NCBI GenBank assembly: GCA_964526635.1
Contig: CAZGLR010000077.1
Coordinates: forward strand, 1-16,020
Source of the DNA: CAZGLR01 sp964526635
Lineage (GTDB): Bacteria; Zixibacteria; MSB-5A5; GN15; JAAZOE01
DNA: 16,020 nucleotides
Reading direction: 5' to 3'
The notes under the pieces were generated by a model. It was not told the DNA's origin. It did not search any database and saw only the letters and a list, made by a program, of their open reading frames with translations. This document shows positions 6,154 through 13,056 of this stretch, piece after piece (the stretch's first letter is position 1; every line of letters begins with the position of its first letter). Position numbers and translations under genes: made by a program.

Positions 6154-6664
6154 CGTTTTCCAGCTTCCGGGAATAGATATACCGATTTAAAATTGAACGC
6201 AGCCGCTCGGTAAACGACGACACACTGGGCGGCAATTTCTCTATTTCATCGGGTGTCAGGATGTCGAACAACTGTTCGCGGGTGATAGTCTCGACACCGA
6301 CGAGGTATCCACCGGAGTCGATTTCGGTTCTCTTGACTTTGCCGAGAATGTTGTCTATCGCATCAACGCCCTCAATATTCACCGTCAAAAGCAACAGCGT
6401 GCTCTCCAGTATCGGCTCGGAGGTGAACATCAAAATCCCGCCGGCCGAAATATTGAGGATCTCGCCGTCGCCGACCGAACCGTCGCTATCCGGCCAGAAG
6501 GCGCCATCGGCCGCCTTGATGACAAAAAACCGAACCGGTTCTTCGAAATCGATGCGAATGAACCGCCGCCGGTTATCTTCCATAATCTGGAATGGCGGTT
6601 TGACTTCAAAATCCAGCGTTGCCGCCGGCGGCATACCCTTACCCTTGGTTTTACCTGTGGACAT
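6143..6664 (-). CDS. PilZ-domain protein 3 (single domain)
   Basis: The 173-residue protein is one PilZ domain, without the N-terminal brake domain of the two preceding proteins. RRFIR (33-37) and NISAGG (71-76) keep the c-di-GMP contacts. The domain spans about 30-130 and is followed by a helical tail (about 130-170) with a TPDEIEKLPP turn. The polar N-terminus (1-25, Lys/Gly-rich) is probably flexible. The start is supported by GAGGAG six bases upstream, inside the end of PilZ protein 2. Its stop lies 11 bases inside the next gene. A c-di-GMP adaptor role is family knowledge; its partner is unknown. Confidence 0.9.
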   Translation of the reverse strand: MSTGKTKGKGMPPAATLDFEVKPPFQIMEDNRRRFIRIDFEEPVRFFVIKAADGAFWPDSDGSVGDGEILNISAGGILMFTSEPILESTLLLLTVNIEGVDAIDNILGKVKRTEIDSGGYLVGVETITREQLFDILTPDEIEKLPPSVSSFTERLRSILNRYIYSRKLENDDE

Positions 6665-6665
6665 T

Positions 6666-7427
6666 CTATTCTCCTCGATTAAGATCTCTTATCGTCTTTG
6701 CCAGAGTTGCGGCCAGTCGCTGCTGACGCTCCCTGTCGAACTGCAACAGTCCGGACGGCAGGCCGGCAACTGTCTGCGGCGAGAAGTAGCGCGCCAGACA
6801 ATCCCTGGTCAAAAAGGCCAGTCCGAGGCGGTACGTCCCGGTCCCCTCGATTTTTCGTGTCCATCTCCTGGTGCCGAACATGAATGGAAACTCACCGGCG
6901 TCTTGCCAATCAGGATTCAAAAGAAACAACGTCTCTGCGGGGACATCAGCAGGACTCGGCAGTTGCACACCCCCGGCAGAGACATCACACGTGTGCAGCC
7001 ACCGCCAGGTAAGTTTTCGCAGACTGCGGCGCCGCAGCGATACATCCGATACCGGGGCCATGCCAAGAGGAAGCTGAGCCTGATACCGCGGAAAACGGCG
7101 CCGGGCGGCCGGGATGACTTCACCGACAATTTCGATCAGGCAGGACCGGCCGCCATCGAAATACATTTTGCCATGGGCTTCAAACCATGATCCACCGACC
7201 ACGAAGCGCACTGTCAGGACCTGGCTGCGACGCAGAAACCCGCCCCGCGATCCACGCGGCAGCGTTATGCGTAAACGTCGGCCGTTGCTTTCCAGCACAG
7301 TTGCCGTATAGACGTCACACCCGACACTGCGGAGGCTTTCGACTGAAATCTCGCGGCCGACAAGCTCGGACAAACGGGCCGGCCAGAGATCCTTCACCTG
7401 AAACGGTATTCGCAGAGAAGACGCCAT
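6666..7427 (-). CDS. PilZ-domain protein 2 (YcgR-like)
   Basis: The 253-residue protein has the same layout as its upstream neighbour. An N-terminal beta-rich domain spans about 23-105 and a PilZ domain about 108-220, with RRFPR (110-114) and DVSAGG (148-153), so c-di-GMP binding is predicted. A stretch of basic residues (RRRSLRKLTWRW, 132-143) lies between the two motifs. This is an insertion relative to compact PilZ domains and could touch an acidic or nucleic-acid surface. The C-terminus is a helical tail rich in Arg and Gln. The start overlaps the previous stop by one base and the next gene follows after one base. Overall similarity to PilZ protein 1 is low outside the motifs, so it is not a recent duplicate. 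Confidence 0.88.
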   Translation of the reverse strand: MASSLRIPFQVKDLWPARLSELVGREISVESLRSVGCDVYTATVLESNGRRLRITLPRGSRGGFLRRSQVLTVRFVVGGSWFEAHGKMYFDGGRSCLIEIVGEVIPAARRRFPRYQAQLPLGMAPVSDVSLRRRSLRKLTWRWLHTCDVSAGGVQLPSPADVPAETLFLLNPDWQDAGEFPFMFGTRRWTRKIEGTGTYRLGLAFLTRDCLARYFSPQTVAGLPSGLLQFDRERQQRLAATLAKTIRDLNRGE

Positions 7428-8182
7428 TATATCAACCCCTTCTGACGCAACACCAGCTGTTCGGCAAATAGTTCACTGACCAGATTATTCTGCATCCGGG
7501 AATTGAAGATGCGAACAATGTCCGGGATGAAGCGGACTTCAATCGGCCGCAAATACGCTTCGATATTATCCGATAGGATAAATTCAACACCGGCAACAAA
7601 TACATCACCATCGAGAGGACGACTGTGCCGATGCGCACACAATATAAATTCGGGCAGGTTTTTCAATATGCCCCCCGATGTCCGCATCACCAGCAGACTG
7701 CCCTTGGGAATATCTTCTTTGATCTCCAGCGCAACGCCGCCGGCCGAAACATTCAGCGTTCGGGCTTCGACAAATTTGAGTTCGTCGACATCGACCATTG
7801 CCGGCACCGGACGATTCAGCGTCGCAAACTGCAGCGGCAGCACCATATCAAGACGGACAAAACGGCGCCGTTGAATGCGCTGCACCCGGCTCGGATTGAT
7901 TAGGTACATTAAATCGGTCTGTTTCGGTTCCGCTTCATGCAAACGGGCGCGGAACGAATACGCGGCATCGGCCCGGGTAAAACGGACCAGGACATCGCGG
8001 TCGTTGGCCAGAAGCGAGTTACCGTATTCAAACACCGGCCGGCTGATTTCAAGCAGTCTGGTTTTGATATCCGTTACCCGGCAGGAATACACCCCCTCTT
8101 TTCCTTCCGGACCGATGACCACTTCGAGCCGTTCCCAGATTTGAACCGGTACCTCGTCTGCCTTTGTATTGGTATGCGCCAT
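7427..8182 (-). CDS. PilZ-domain protein 1 (YcgR-like)
   Basis: The 251-residue protein has the two-domain layout of YcgR-type flagellar brakes. An N-terminal beta domain (about 15-98) carries a 'flagellar brake' type pattern (SFRARLHEAEPKQTDLMYLI), and a PilZ domain follows at about 102-215. The c-di-GMP-binding signatures are intact: RRFVR (106-110, giving RxxxR) and NVSAGG (144-149, giving [D/N]xSxxG). A helical tail (215-251) follows. In YcgR the domain binds the motor when loaded with c-di-GMP; here a motor target is inference from operon context. It starts four bases after the DUF2225 gene and its stop overlaps the next start (TAATG), so the PilZ genes are probably translated together. 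Confidence 0.9.
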   Translation of the reverse strand: MAHTNTKADEVPVQIWERLEVVIGPEGKEGVYSCRVTDIKTRLLEISRPVFEYGNSLLANDRDVLVRFTRADAAYSFRARLHEAEPKQTDLMYLINPSRVQRIQRRRFVRLDMVLPLQFATLNRPVPAMVDVDELKFVEARTLNVSAGGVALEIKEDIPKGSLLVMRTSGGILKNLPEFILCAHRHSRPLDGDVFVAGVEFILSDNIEAYLRPIEVRFIPDIVRIFNSRMQNNLVSELFAEQLVLRQKGLI

Positions 8183-8186
8183 GAAA

Positions 8187-9353
8187 CTATTTTGCCTCTG
8201 CCAGATTCTTCTTTCCCTGTGTCATCGCCATCTCGAGAATTTTCCGTGCCAGCGCAGTGCGGGTACGATCCCCCCGGATCTCGTTAATAAAACTTTGCCC
8301 CATTTTGATAGTGTTATTGAAATACTGGCGCGCGGTATCATGATCCTCGATCCGCCGCGACAATTCGGCGATTAAATACGCGGCCTGGATTGACTGATTC
8401 CCCTTCGCGATACCCTTGCCTGATTCAAACGCGCTGATGTAGTACCGGACAGCAAAGCGGGTCGCCTCGAGCTCGTTGCGCGGGACGCCTTCCCATATGC
8501 GCAGCAACTTGACCAGAAACTCTTCAAATGAATCGAAGTCGTGAAAACGGCCCCCGCCGCCGCTGCTGCCGCCGCTTTCAAAGCGGGCTTGACCCAGAAG
8601 CGCTTCCAGTTCACCAAGTACCCGCCCGGCTTCCTGTTCGCAACCATGCAGCCCCGACACCTGGTCGACGAACCGCTGCTGCGATAACGACCGGTCTCCG
8701 TCTTCCTCGTGAGATTCAAAATGGGCACTGACCGCATTTTCGAGATACCCGATATTCCGGCCAAAGGCCGCAAGACTGGTTCTCAGATCGCCCAGTGTTC
8801 GTTCGATATCACCCAGATGACCCGGCTTTACGCCGTCGCTGCCCTCGCTGCCGCGTTCGGCGGCCATGTGGCGAAACAACCATGCAATGCGGAGATAAAA
8901 ACGGCCCAGGTCCAGATTAGACGGATGTTCGTTCAACAACTCATCATAGATCGCCAGCATGAGCTTGATGATCGCTGTCTCGGTCGGATAGGTATCGCTG
9001 TCCATCACCTCCGAGGCAACGCGCAGGAAGGAATTGGGGGAGGATAATTTCGCCATATGCTTCTCTTTAATGGTCTTCAGCCGATAGGTGCGGAAGTTGT
9101 TATCCTTAGTCCAATCCTTGAACGAATTATTAAATTCGCGAGTATAGGAACAATTGCTGCACGTCGCAGTGAAAAATAACAGCGGATTATATTTCTGGTA
9201 CTTGGGATTACGCCATTTGTAGAATGTTGGGCAAAAGTCGGTCATTCGATCGCCCTCGGTATACGCGCCAACCCGGATCGTCTCGAATTCGTTGACCGTG
9301 CCACACACCGGGCATTCCACTTTGCTTAGAAATAATGGAGAATCCATAGCCAT
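8187..9353 (-). CDS. DUF2225 zinc-ribbon protein with TPR-like C-terminus
   Basis: The N-terminus carries two CxxC pairs, CPVC (14-17) and CSNC (65-68). They flank a conserved segment with NPKYQKYNPLLF, the pattern of the DUF2225 family, whose biochemical role is unknown to me. The middle (100-250) is helical, with a region resembling the DUF2225 stretch in which a helical hairpin includes LRIAWLFRHMA. A Gly/Ser-rich tract (260-268) separates it from a TPR-like C-terminus (about 290-385: AVRYYISAFESGKG, AAYLIAELSRRIEDHDTARQ). The 388-residue length is longer than simple DUF2225 proteins. The ATG at 9353 has AAAGGA upstream; a second ATG two codons in is less well placed. No signal peptide, so probably cytosolic. 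Confidence 0.82.
   Translation of the reverse strand: MAMDSPLFLSKVECPVCGTVNEFETIRVGAYTEGDRMTDFCPTFYKWRNPKYQKYNPLLFFTATCSNCSYTREFNNSFKDWTKDNNFRTYRLKTIKEKHMAKLSSPNSFLRVASEVMDSDTYPTETAIIKLMLAIYDELLNEHPSNLDLGRFYLRIAWLFRHMAAERGSEGSDGVKPGHLGDIERTLGDLRTSLAAFGRNIGYLENAVSAHFESHEEDGDRSLSQQRFVDQVSGLHGCEQEAGRVLGELEALLGQARFESGGSSGGGGRFHDFDSFEEFLVKLLRIWEGVPRNELEATRFAVRYYISAFESGKGIAKGNQSIQAAYLIAELSRRIEDHDTARQYFNNTIKMGQSFINEIRGDRTRTALARKILEMAMTQGKKNLAEAK
8550..8576 (-). repeat. Gly/Ser-coding simple-sequence tract in the DUF2225 gene
   Basis: On the plus strand this stretch is a run of gcc/gct-like triplets; on the coding strand it gives Ser and Gly codons for residues 260-268 (SGGSSGGGG). It forms a flexible linker between the helical middle and the TPR-like C-terminus of the DUF2225 protein. 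Being a simple triplet run it may vary in length between strains. Confidence 0.6.
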
Positions 9354-9385
9354 CTGTTTACGTCCTTTCCTTCACCGACCGCCTG

Positions 9386-9865
9386 CTACCGCGATCCGGC
9401 CAGCGACAACATATCAACTTCATCTTCGGTCAACGGCAACTTCGATCTCAGTTCCCGAGAGGATCGTCCTTCAGCCAACATTTTCCGCGCCTGACAATAA
9501 ATCGCCCGCCGATTGGCCTGACGCGAACGCTGTTCGCCGACAGCCGAGACCGGCACTTCAGCAAAGGCCATATCCGGAGTATCGGTATCTGCCACAGAAG
9601 CAGCCATAGCTGTATCCGGCGTCTCATCCGGCTCAATAGGATGTTTCGGCAACGGAATAAAACGGGCATCGATATCCCGGGCTGCCGCCGGTGTCTCAAC
9701 CGGCTGATAGGCCCGCACCCGGGGTGCCGGCGTATCGGCGGCCATGTTTGAATCGACCCGCTTCGCGCTCCGGTTTTTAACCAACAGCAGGACCAGGACC
9801 GCCACCAGCAGGTAGCCGGCCAGGTTCAATCCGCTTGTTATCAGTATGTCTGAAGAAAAATCCAT
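9386..9865 (-). CDS. Membrane-anchored SwrB/DUF2802-like protein
   Basis: The 159-residue protein has one N-terminal membrane helix (about residues 10-29, AGYLLVAVLVLLLVK) followed by basic residues, which predicts a cytoplasmic remainder. A Pro/Ala/Asp-rich linker spans 40-110. A C-terminal helix-turn-helix-like segment, about 118-156 (QARKMLAEGRSSRELRSKLP then LTEDEVDMLSLAG), completes it. This layout of anchor, linker and short HTH that begins with a 'lxxxGxsxxeia' pattern matches SwrB of Bacillus and the DUF2802/DUF6115 proteins often found beside flagellar sigma-factor genes. SwrB promotes assembly of the flagellar export apparatus. The start has GAGGAG seven bases upstream. Sequence similarity is confined to the layout and the last 40 residues, so family assignment is moderate. 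Confidence 0.68.
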   Translation of the reverse strand: MDFSSDILITSGLNLAGYLLVAVLVLLLVKNRSAKRVDSNMAADTPAPRVRAYQPVETPAAARDIDARFIPLPKHPIEPDETPDTAMAASVADTDTPDMAFAEVPVSAVGEQRSRQANRRAIYCQARKMLAEGRSSRELRSKLPLTEDEVDMLSLAGSR

Positions 9866-9884
9866 TTTTCTTCTCCTCGAGTTA

Positions 9885-10199
9885 TCAGGCGGTTATATCC
9901 AGGTGATCACCGGATGATCCGCCCTCGGTCCGATCTTCTCGTTTTGTGTCATCATCAGGCTGGCGCCGCTGGCGTTGTTTCTTTTTCTGCTGCTGTTCAT
10001 CCTTCTCCTGGTCCTTGCTGATGATGACCATATCCGATTTTTCCGCTTCCCGGGCTTTTCTCAGGTCCTTTTCATTCTTTCTGGAGGCCACGTCTGCGGC
10101 CTGGCGCTGCTCCATCTCCGCATGCGCTTTGACGATCTGATTGATTCGTTCAACCGCTTGCGTCTTGGATATTGTGTCGGTTATGGCGATGGGTTTCAT
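9885..10199 (-). CDS. Small charged protein of unknown function after fliA
   Basis: I do not recognise the family. The 104-residue product has no signal peptide or membrane segment. Residues 12-56 are predicted helical and Ala/Glu/Lys-rich. Residues 62-92 are extremely polar (runs of Gln, Lys, Arg, Asp, Glu), probably disordered, and the chain ends DHLDITA. It is supported as a real gene by a strong Shine-Dalgarno (GGAGGG, 7 bases before the ATG) and by its fit between fliA (27-base gap) and the next gene (19-base gap). Position directly after the sigma factor allows, but does not show, a role in controlling it; no FlgM motif is visible. Translation is likely, function is open. Confidence 0.72.
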   Translation of the reverse strand: MKPIAITDTISKTQAVERINQIVKAHAEMEQRQAADVASRKNEKDLRKAREAEKSDMVIISKDQEKDEQQQKKKQRQRRQPDDDTKREDRTEGGSSGDHLDITA

Positions 10200-10226
10200 A
10201 CGCCGACCCTCCGCCCGAACGGGATC

Positions 10227-11093
10227 TTATCCGCCCAGGCCGAATTTTTCTCGCACCATGCCGCGCAACTTGATGACCGCCTTGGTATGAATCTGCGACA
10301 CCCGCGATTCCGATATCTTCATGACCTCGCCGATCTCTTTCAGCGTCAGCTCTTCATAGTAATACAGCGCGATCACCAGCTTCTCCTGCTCGGTAAGCTT
10401 GTCCACGGCCACGACCAAAAAGGCCTGCAATTCGCTCCGCTCAAGCTTCTTCAAGGTAGTATTCGCCCGTTGATCCTCAACTGTCTCAATGCGGGGCACC
10501 TGACGGTTGTCCTCTTCCCGGAAAATCATCTCATCGAGCGACAACAATGATGTCTTCGAGACATCCTCCAGGGAATGATGCAAATCTTCAAGAGAAAGAT
10601 TGAGCGCTTTGGCCAGTTCATCATCATTGGGCGACCGCCCCTCTCGGTTTTCGAACGCCACCAGCGCCCGCTCGATCTCACGTGCCTTCGCCCGCGTAGA
10701 ACGCGGCACCCAGTCCATCGAACGTAACTCATCGAGAATAGCCCCGCGAATTCGCGGAACCGCATAGGTCTCGAACTTCACGCCGCGCTCCGGATCGTAA
10801 TTGCGGAACGCTTCAATCAAACCGATCACACCGGTATTGATCAAATCGCCCAGTTCCACCGATCGCGGGAAGTTGATCGCCATCCGCCCGGCCACATTCC
10901 GCACCAGGGGCAGATACCGGTTCAACAAACGCCGCCGCAAATCAGGATCGGCGTCACGACGATACTTGTCCCAGTCTCGCAGCGCCGCTAAATCTTTCTT
11001 GCTGCGTTGCCGGGCTGTAACTTCTGAATTGGAATTGGTCGCAGTAGTCACGCTACGCTTCCTTTGTGTTTTTTCTTTTGCAGTGCTAAGCAT
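10227..11093 (-). CDS. fliA: Flagellar RNA polymerase sigma-28 factor (FliA/SigD/WhiG family)
   Basis: This is a sigma-70-family factor of the sigma-28 group, expected to direct RNA polymerase to late flagellar and chemotaxis promoters. Region 2 spans about residues 55-127, with LPLVRNVAGRMA and the block GLIEAFRNYDPERGVKFETY, then PRIRGAILDELRSMDWVPRS. Region 3 spans about 132-180. Region 4 spans about 225-283 with the helix-turn-helix LTLKEIGEVMKISESRVSQI. It resembles Bacillus SigD more than enteric FliA. A Ser/Thr/Lys-rich extension of about 35 residues precedes the usual start of the family. The ATG follows AAAGGA at 11 bases, 15 bases after flhG stops. No anti-sigma factor FlgM is recognisable in the window. 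Confidence 0.95.
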   Translation of the reverse strand: MLSTAKEKTQRKRSVTTATNSNSEVTARQRSKKDLAALRDWDKYRRDADPDLRRRLLNRYLPLVRNVAGRMAINFPRSVELGDLINTGVIGLIEAFRNYDPERGVKFETYAVPRIRGAILDELRSMDWVPRSTRAKAREIERALVAFENREGRSPNDDELAKALNLSLEDLHHSLEDVSKTSLLSLDEMIFREEDNRQVPRIETVEDQRANTTLKKLERSELQAFLVVAVDKLTEQEKLVIALYYYEELTLKEIGEVMKISESRVSQIHTKAVIKLRGMVREKFGLGG

Positions 11094-11108
11094 TTGTCCG
11101 CTATTCCT

Positions 11109-11936
11109 TTATATCGACCCCTGGGCCGCTGAAATTAATCCATTTCGCGATTTGTTTTCCGGCAACGGACTTCCCTCGATTCTCCGCGCCAGCGCCGATA
11201 ACTCCCTGTTGACCATGCTGTTAGGCGAACTATCCAGCAACGGCGTCTGTGCCGCCACCGACTCCACCACCGCCGAATCCCGGCTGATTCCACCCCAGAA
11301 ACCCGGAAGGCGACTCAAAAAGCGGTCGGTGATTTCGGCGAATTTCCTGCCGATATACCGCCGATTTTCGTCATCATTTTCCTGATTCACCAGAAGTGAA
11401 ACCGAAACTCGTGAACTGTGCTCCGTGATTATTTTGAAGATGGCGTAACTGTTTGATATGGCTGTCAATTCCGGCGTCGTCACCAGCACCACTTCATCAG
11501 CGGCATGCAGCAAAAGCGAGGTCTGCGGGATTATCCCGGTAGCCGTATCGATGATCACTACCTCATAGCTTTCCGCCCATTGCCGCAGACGACCCAAAAA
11601 TTCGGCTAGTTTTCCGATTTCGGGAAAACCGATGCTGTCGTCCCCGCCGACGGCGCCGAGTATATCAAGGTTCGGCCGCACGGCCGTCACCGCTTCGTTG
11701 ATTAGCGATGGCGCCATGCATTCCTGCAGCAATGACCGTCTTGGATTGATATTGGCCAGCAGATGCACATTTCCGGTCTGGAAATCACCGTCGATCAACA
11801 GTACCCGGTGATTTTTCGCCACCTGGCAGGCCAGGTTGAAGGCGATAACAGTCTTGCCTACGCCACCTTTGCCGGAGGCGATAGCGATTACACGCGGCGT
11901 TTTCTGACCCGAGGATTCAAGTCGGTTAGGCCTCAT
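11109..11936 (-). CDS. flhG: MinD-like ATPase FlhG (FleN/YlxH)
   Basis: FlhG is a MinD/ParA-type ATPase that limits flagellar number and acts on FlhF. The 275-residue protein has the deviant Walker A SGKGGVGKT (21-29), the DGDFQTGNVH switch (49-58), and Walker B VVIIDTATGI (126-135). Near the C-terminus lies an Arg/Leu-rich helix (GRKFAEITDRFLSRLPGFWGG) where MinD relatives contact partners. The ATG is preceded by GGAGGTGA, five to seven bases upstream and inside the end of flhF, supporting this start. The N-terminus (MRPNRLESSGQKTP) lacks the DQAxxLR activator motif described for Bacillus FlhG. It lies directly between flhF and the sigma factor, as in many flagellar clusters. Confidence 0.92.
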   Translation of the reverse strand: MRPNRLESSGQKTPRVIAIASGKGGVGKTVIAFNLACQVAKNHRVLLIDGDFQTGNVHLLANINPRRSLLQECMAPSLINEAVTAVRPNLDILGAVGGDDSIGFPEIGKLAEFLGRLRQWAESYEVVIIDTATGIIPQTSLLLHAADEVVLVTTPELTAISNSYAIFKIITEHSSRVSVSLLVNQENDDENRRYIGRKFAEITDRFLSRLPGFWGGISRDSAVVESVAAQTPLLDSSPNSMVNRELSALARRIEGSPLPENKSRNGLISAAQGSI

Positions 11937-13056
11937 GACTCACCTCCGCGCTTTCTTCGATCACCATGTCGTCGAGACCCAGAAGTGACCCGGCAATTCC
12001 CCGGAAATCCGGCGACAGGTCGAGCTGCCCCGCCTTGCGCCCGGTCCCGATAATCGACACCGGCACACCGGTCTGAATTGGCAATGCAATGATACCGCCG
12101 CGCCGGGCAGTCTGGTCGGCCATCGTGATGGCCAGATCAGTCAGATTCAGGGCCTGGTAGGCAGTAAGGATCTCATACAGGTCCACCGTTCGCATCAGGC
12201 ATGAGACCACGCCGATAACGCGATGCGGTTTCATCCGCTGCAGTTTTTCGCGATATACTTCGATTTCATGCTTATCATTGGCATTGATGCCCGGCGTATC
12301 GATAATCATCACTTTATTGCGGCCCATCCGCTCCAGCGCCGCCTTGTCGGTCGCGCCGGAGAGTTCAAAATGGTCCACATCCAACAGTTCGGCATATGCC
12401 TGCAATTCTTCAGGGGCCGACACTTTCACCCGATCGCAGGAAGTCATACAGACCGCCTGACGCTGGTGCCCGACCAGGTAACCGGCCAGCCGTCCCATCA
12501 GTGACGTCTTGCCACTGCCCGGCGGCCCCACCAGCACAACCCGTTGATTCGATTCCAACGATGTCTTCGCCGGCGCCGGGAGTTGGTCCAGGAGCATTTC
12601 CCGGGCGATTCCGGCGACAGCGGCAAATTCATCTTCAGGCTCGAACCGTTCCAACAGCCGCTCGGCGATATCGCAGGCCAGCGCCTCGGGAATATCACCA
12701 TTGACCAACTGCGTAAAGATCCGCCCGACGACTCCGGGATACCGACGGCTGCGCCGTGGCGCCTGAAACACATCGATCAGAAAATCGAGCTTCCGGACGA
12801 TTTCCCGCGATGGAAACGCCGTTGTCGCGACCGGTGGCTGCTTCACCAGTGGATCGGTGGTACCGCCGCTGAGCGCCGCTTTGTGCGACGACGCCTTGTC
12901 GACACAGGCGGTCACCTCGATTCGTCCGGGCGCGGTCGCCAGTTCTGTGGCCGAAAGACGGCGCGTTTTGAGAATAATCGCGTCGCCGCCCAGTTCGCTG
13001 CGCACCTGCTTGAGCGCGCCCGCCACAGTGTTGCCGTAAAACGATTTTACTATCAT
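11926..13056 (-). CDS. flhF: Flagellar biosynthesis GTPase FlhF, divergent
   Basis: FlhF is an SRP-type GTPase that marks the site of flagellar assembly. The 376-residue protein begins with the typical FlhF N-terminus (MIVKSFYGNTVAGALKQVR, then LGGDAIILKTRR). It then has a variable B-like region, a helical N domain at about 85-165 and the G domain. G1 is GPPGSGKT (177-184) where FlhF usually has GPTGVGKT. The DTYR-like insertion motif is seen as SCDRVKVSAPEEL (206-218). G3 is DTPGINAND (253-261) instead of DTAGR. G4 reads TMADQ (311-315) instead of TKLDE. The start ATG overlaps the flhA stop (ATGA) and the gene overlaps flhG by 11 bases. Context and N-terminus make the identity firm; the altered motifs leave open whether GTP binding and hydrolysis are normal. 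Confidence 0.9.
   Translation of the reverse strand: MIVKSFYGNTVAGALKQVRSELGGDAIILKTRRLSATELATAPGRIEVTACVDKASSHKAALSGGTTDPLVKQPPVATTAFPSREIVRKLDFLIDVFQAPRRSRRYPGVVGRIFTQLVNGDIPEALACDIAERLLERFEPEDEFAAVAGIAREMLLDQLPAPAKTSLESNQRVVLVGPPGSGKTSLMGRLAGYLVGHQRQAVCMTSCDRVKVSAPEELQAYAELLDVDHFELSGATDKAALERMGRNKVMIIDTPGINANDKHEIEVYREKLQRMKPHRVIGVVSCLMRTVDLYEILTAYQALNLTDLAITMADQTARRGGIIALPIQTGVPVSIIGTGRKAGQLDLSPDFRGIAGSLLGLDDMVIEESAEVSHEA

Noticed and set aside
6261..7190. Plus-strand open frame of 309 codons opposite two PilZ genes
   Set aside because: Antisense to PilZ proteins 2 and 3, whose motifs are intact; composition is Ser/Pro/Arg-rich without any recognisable domain.
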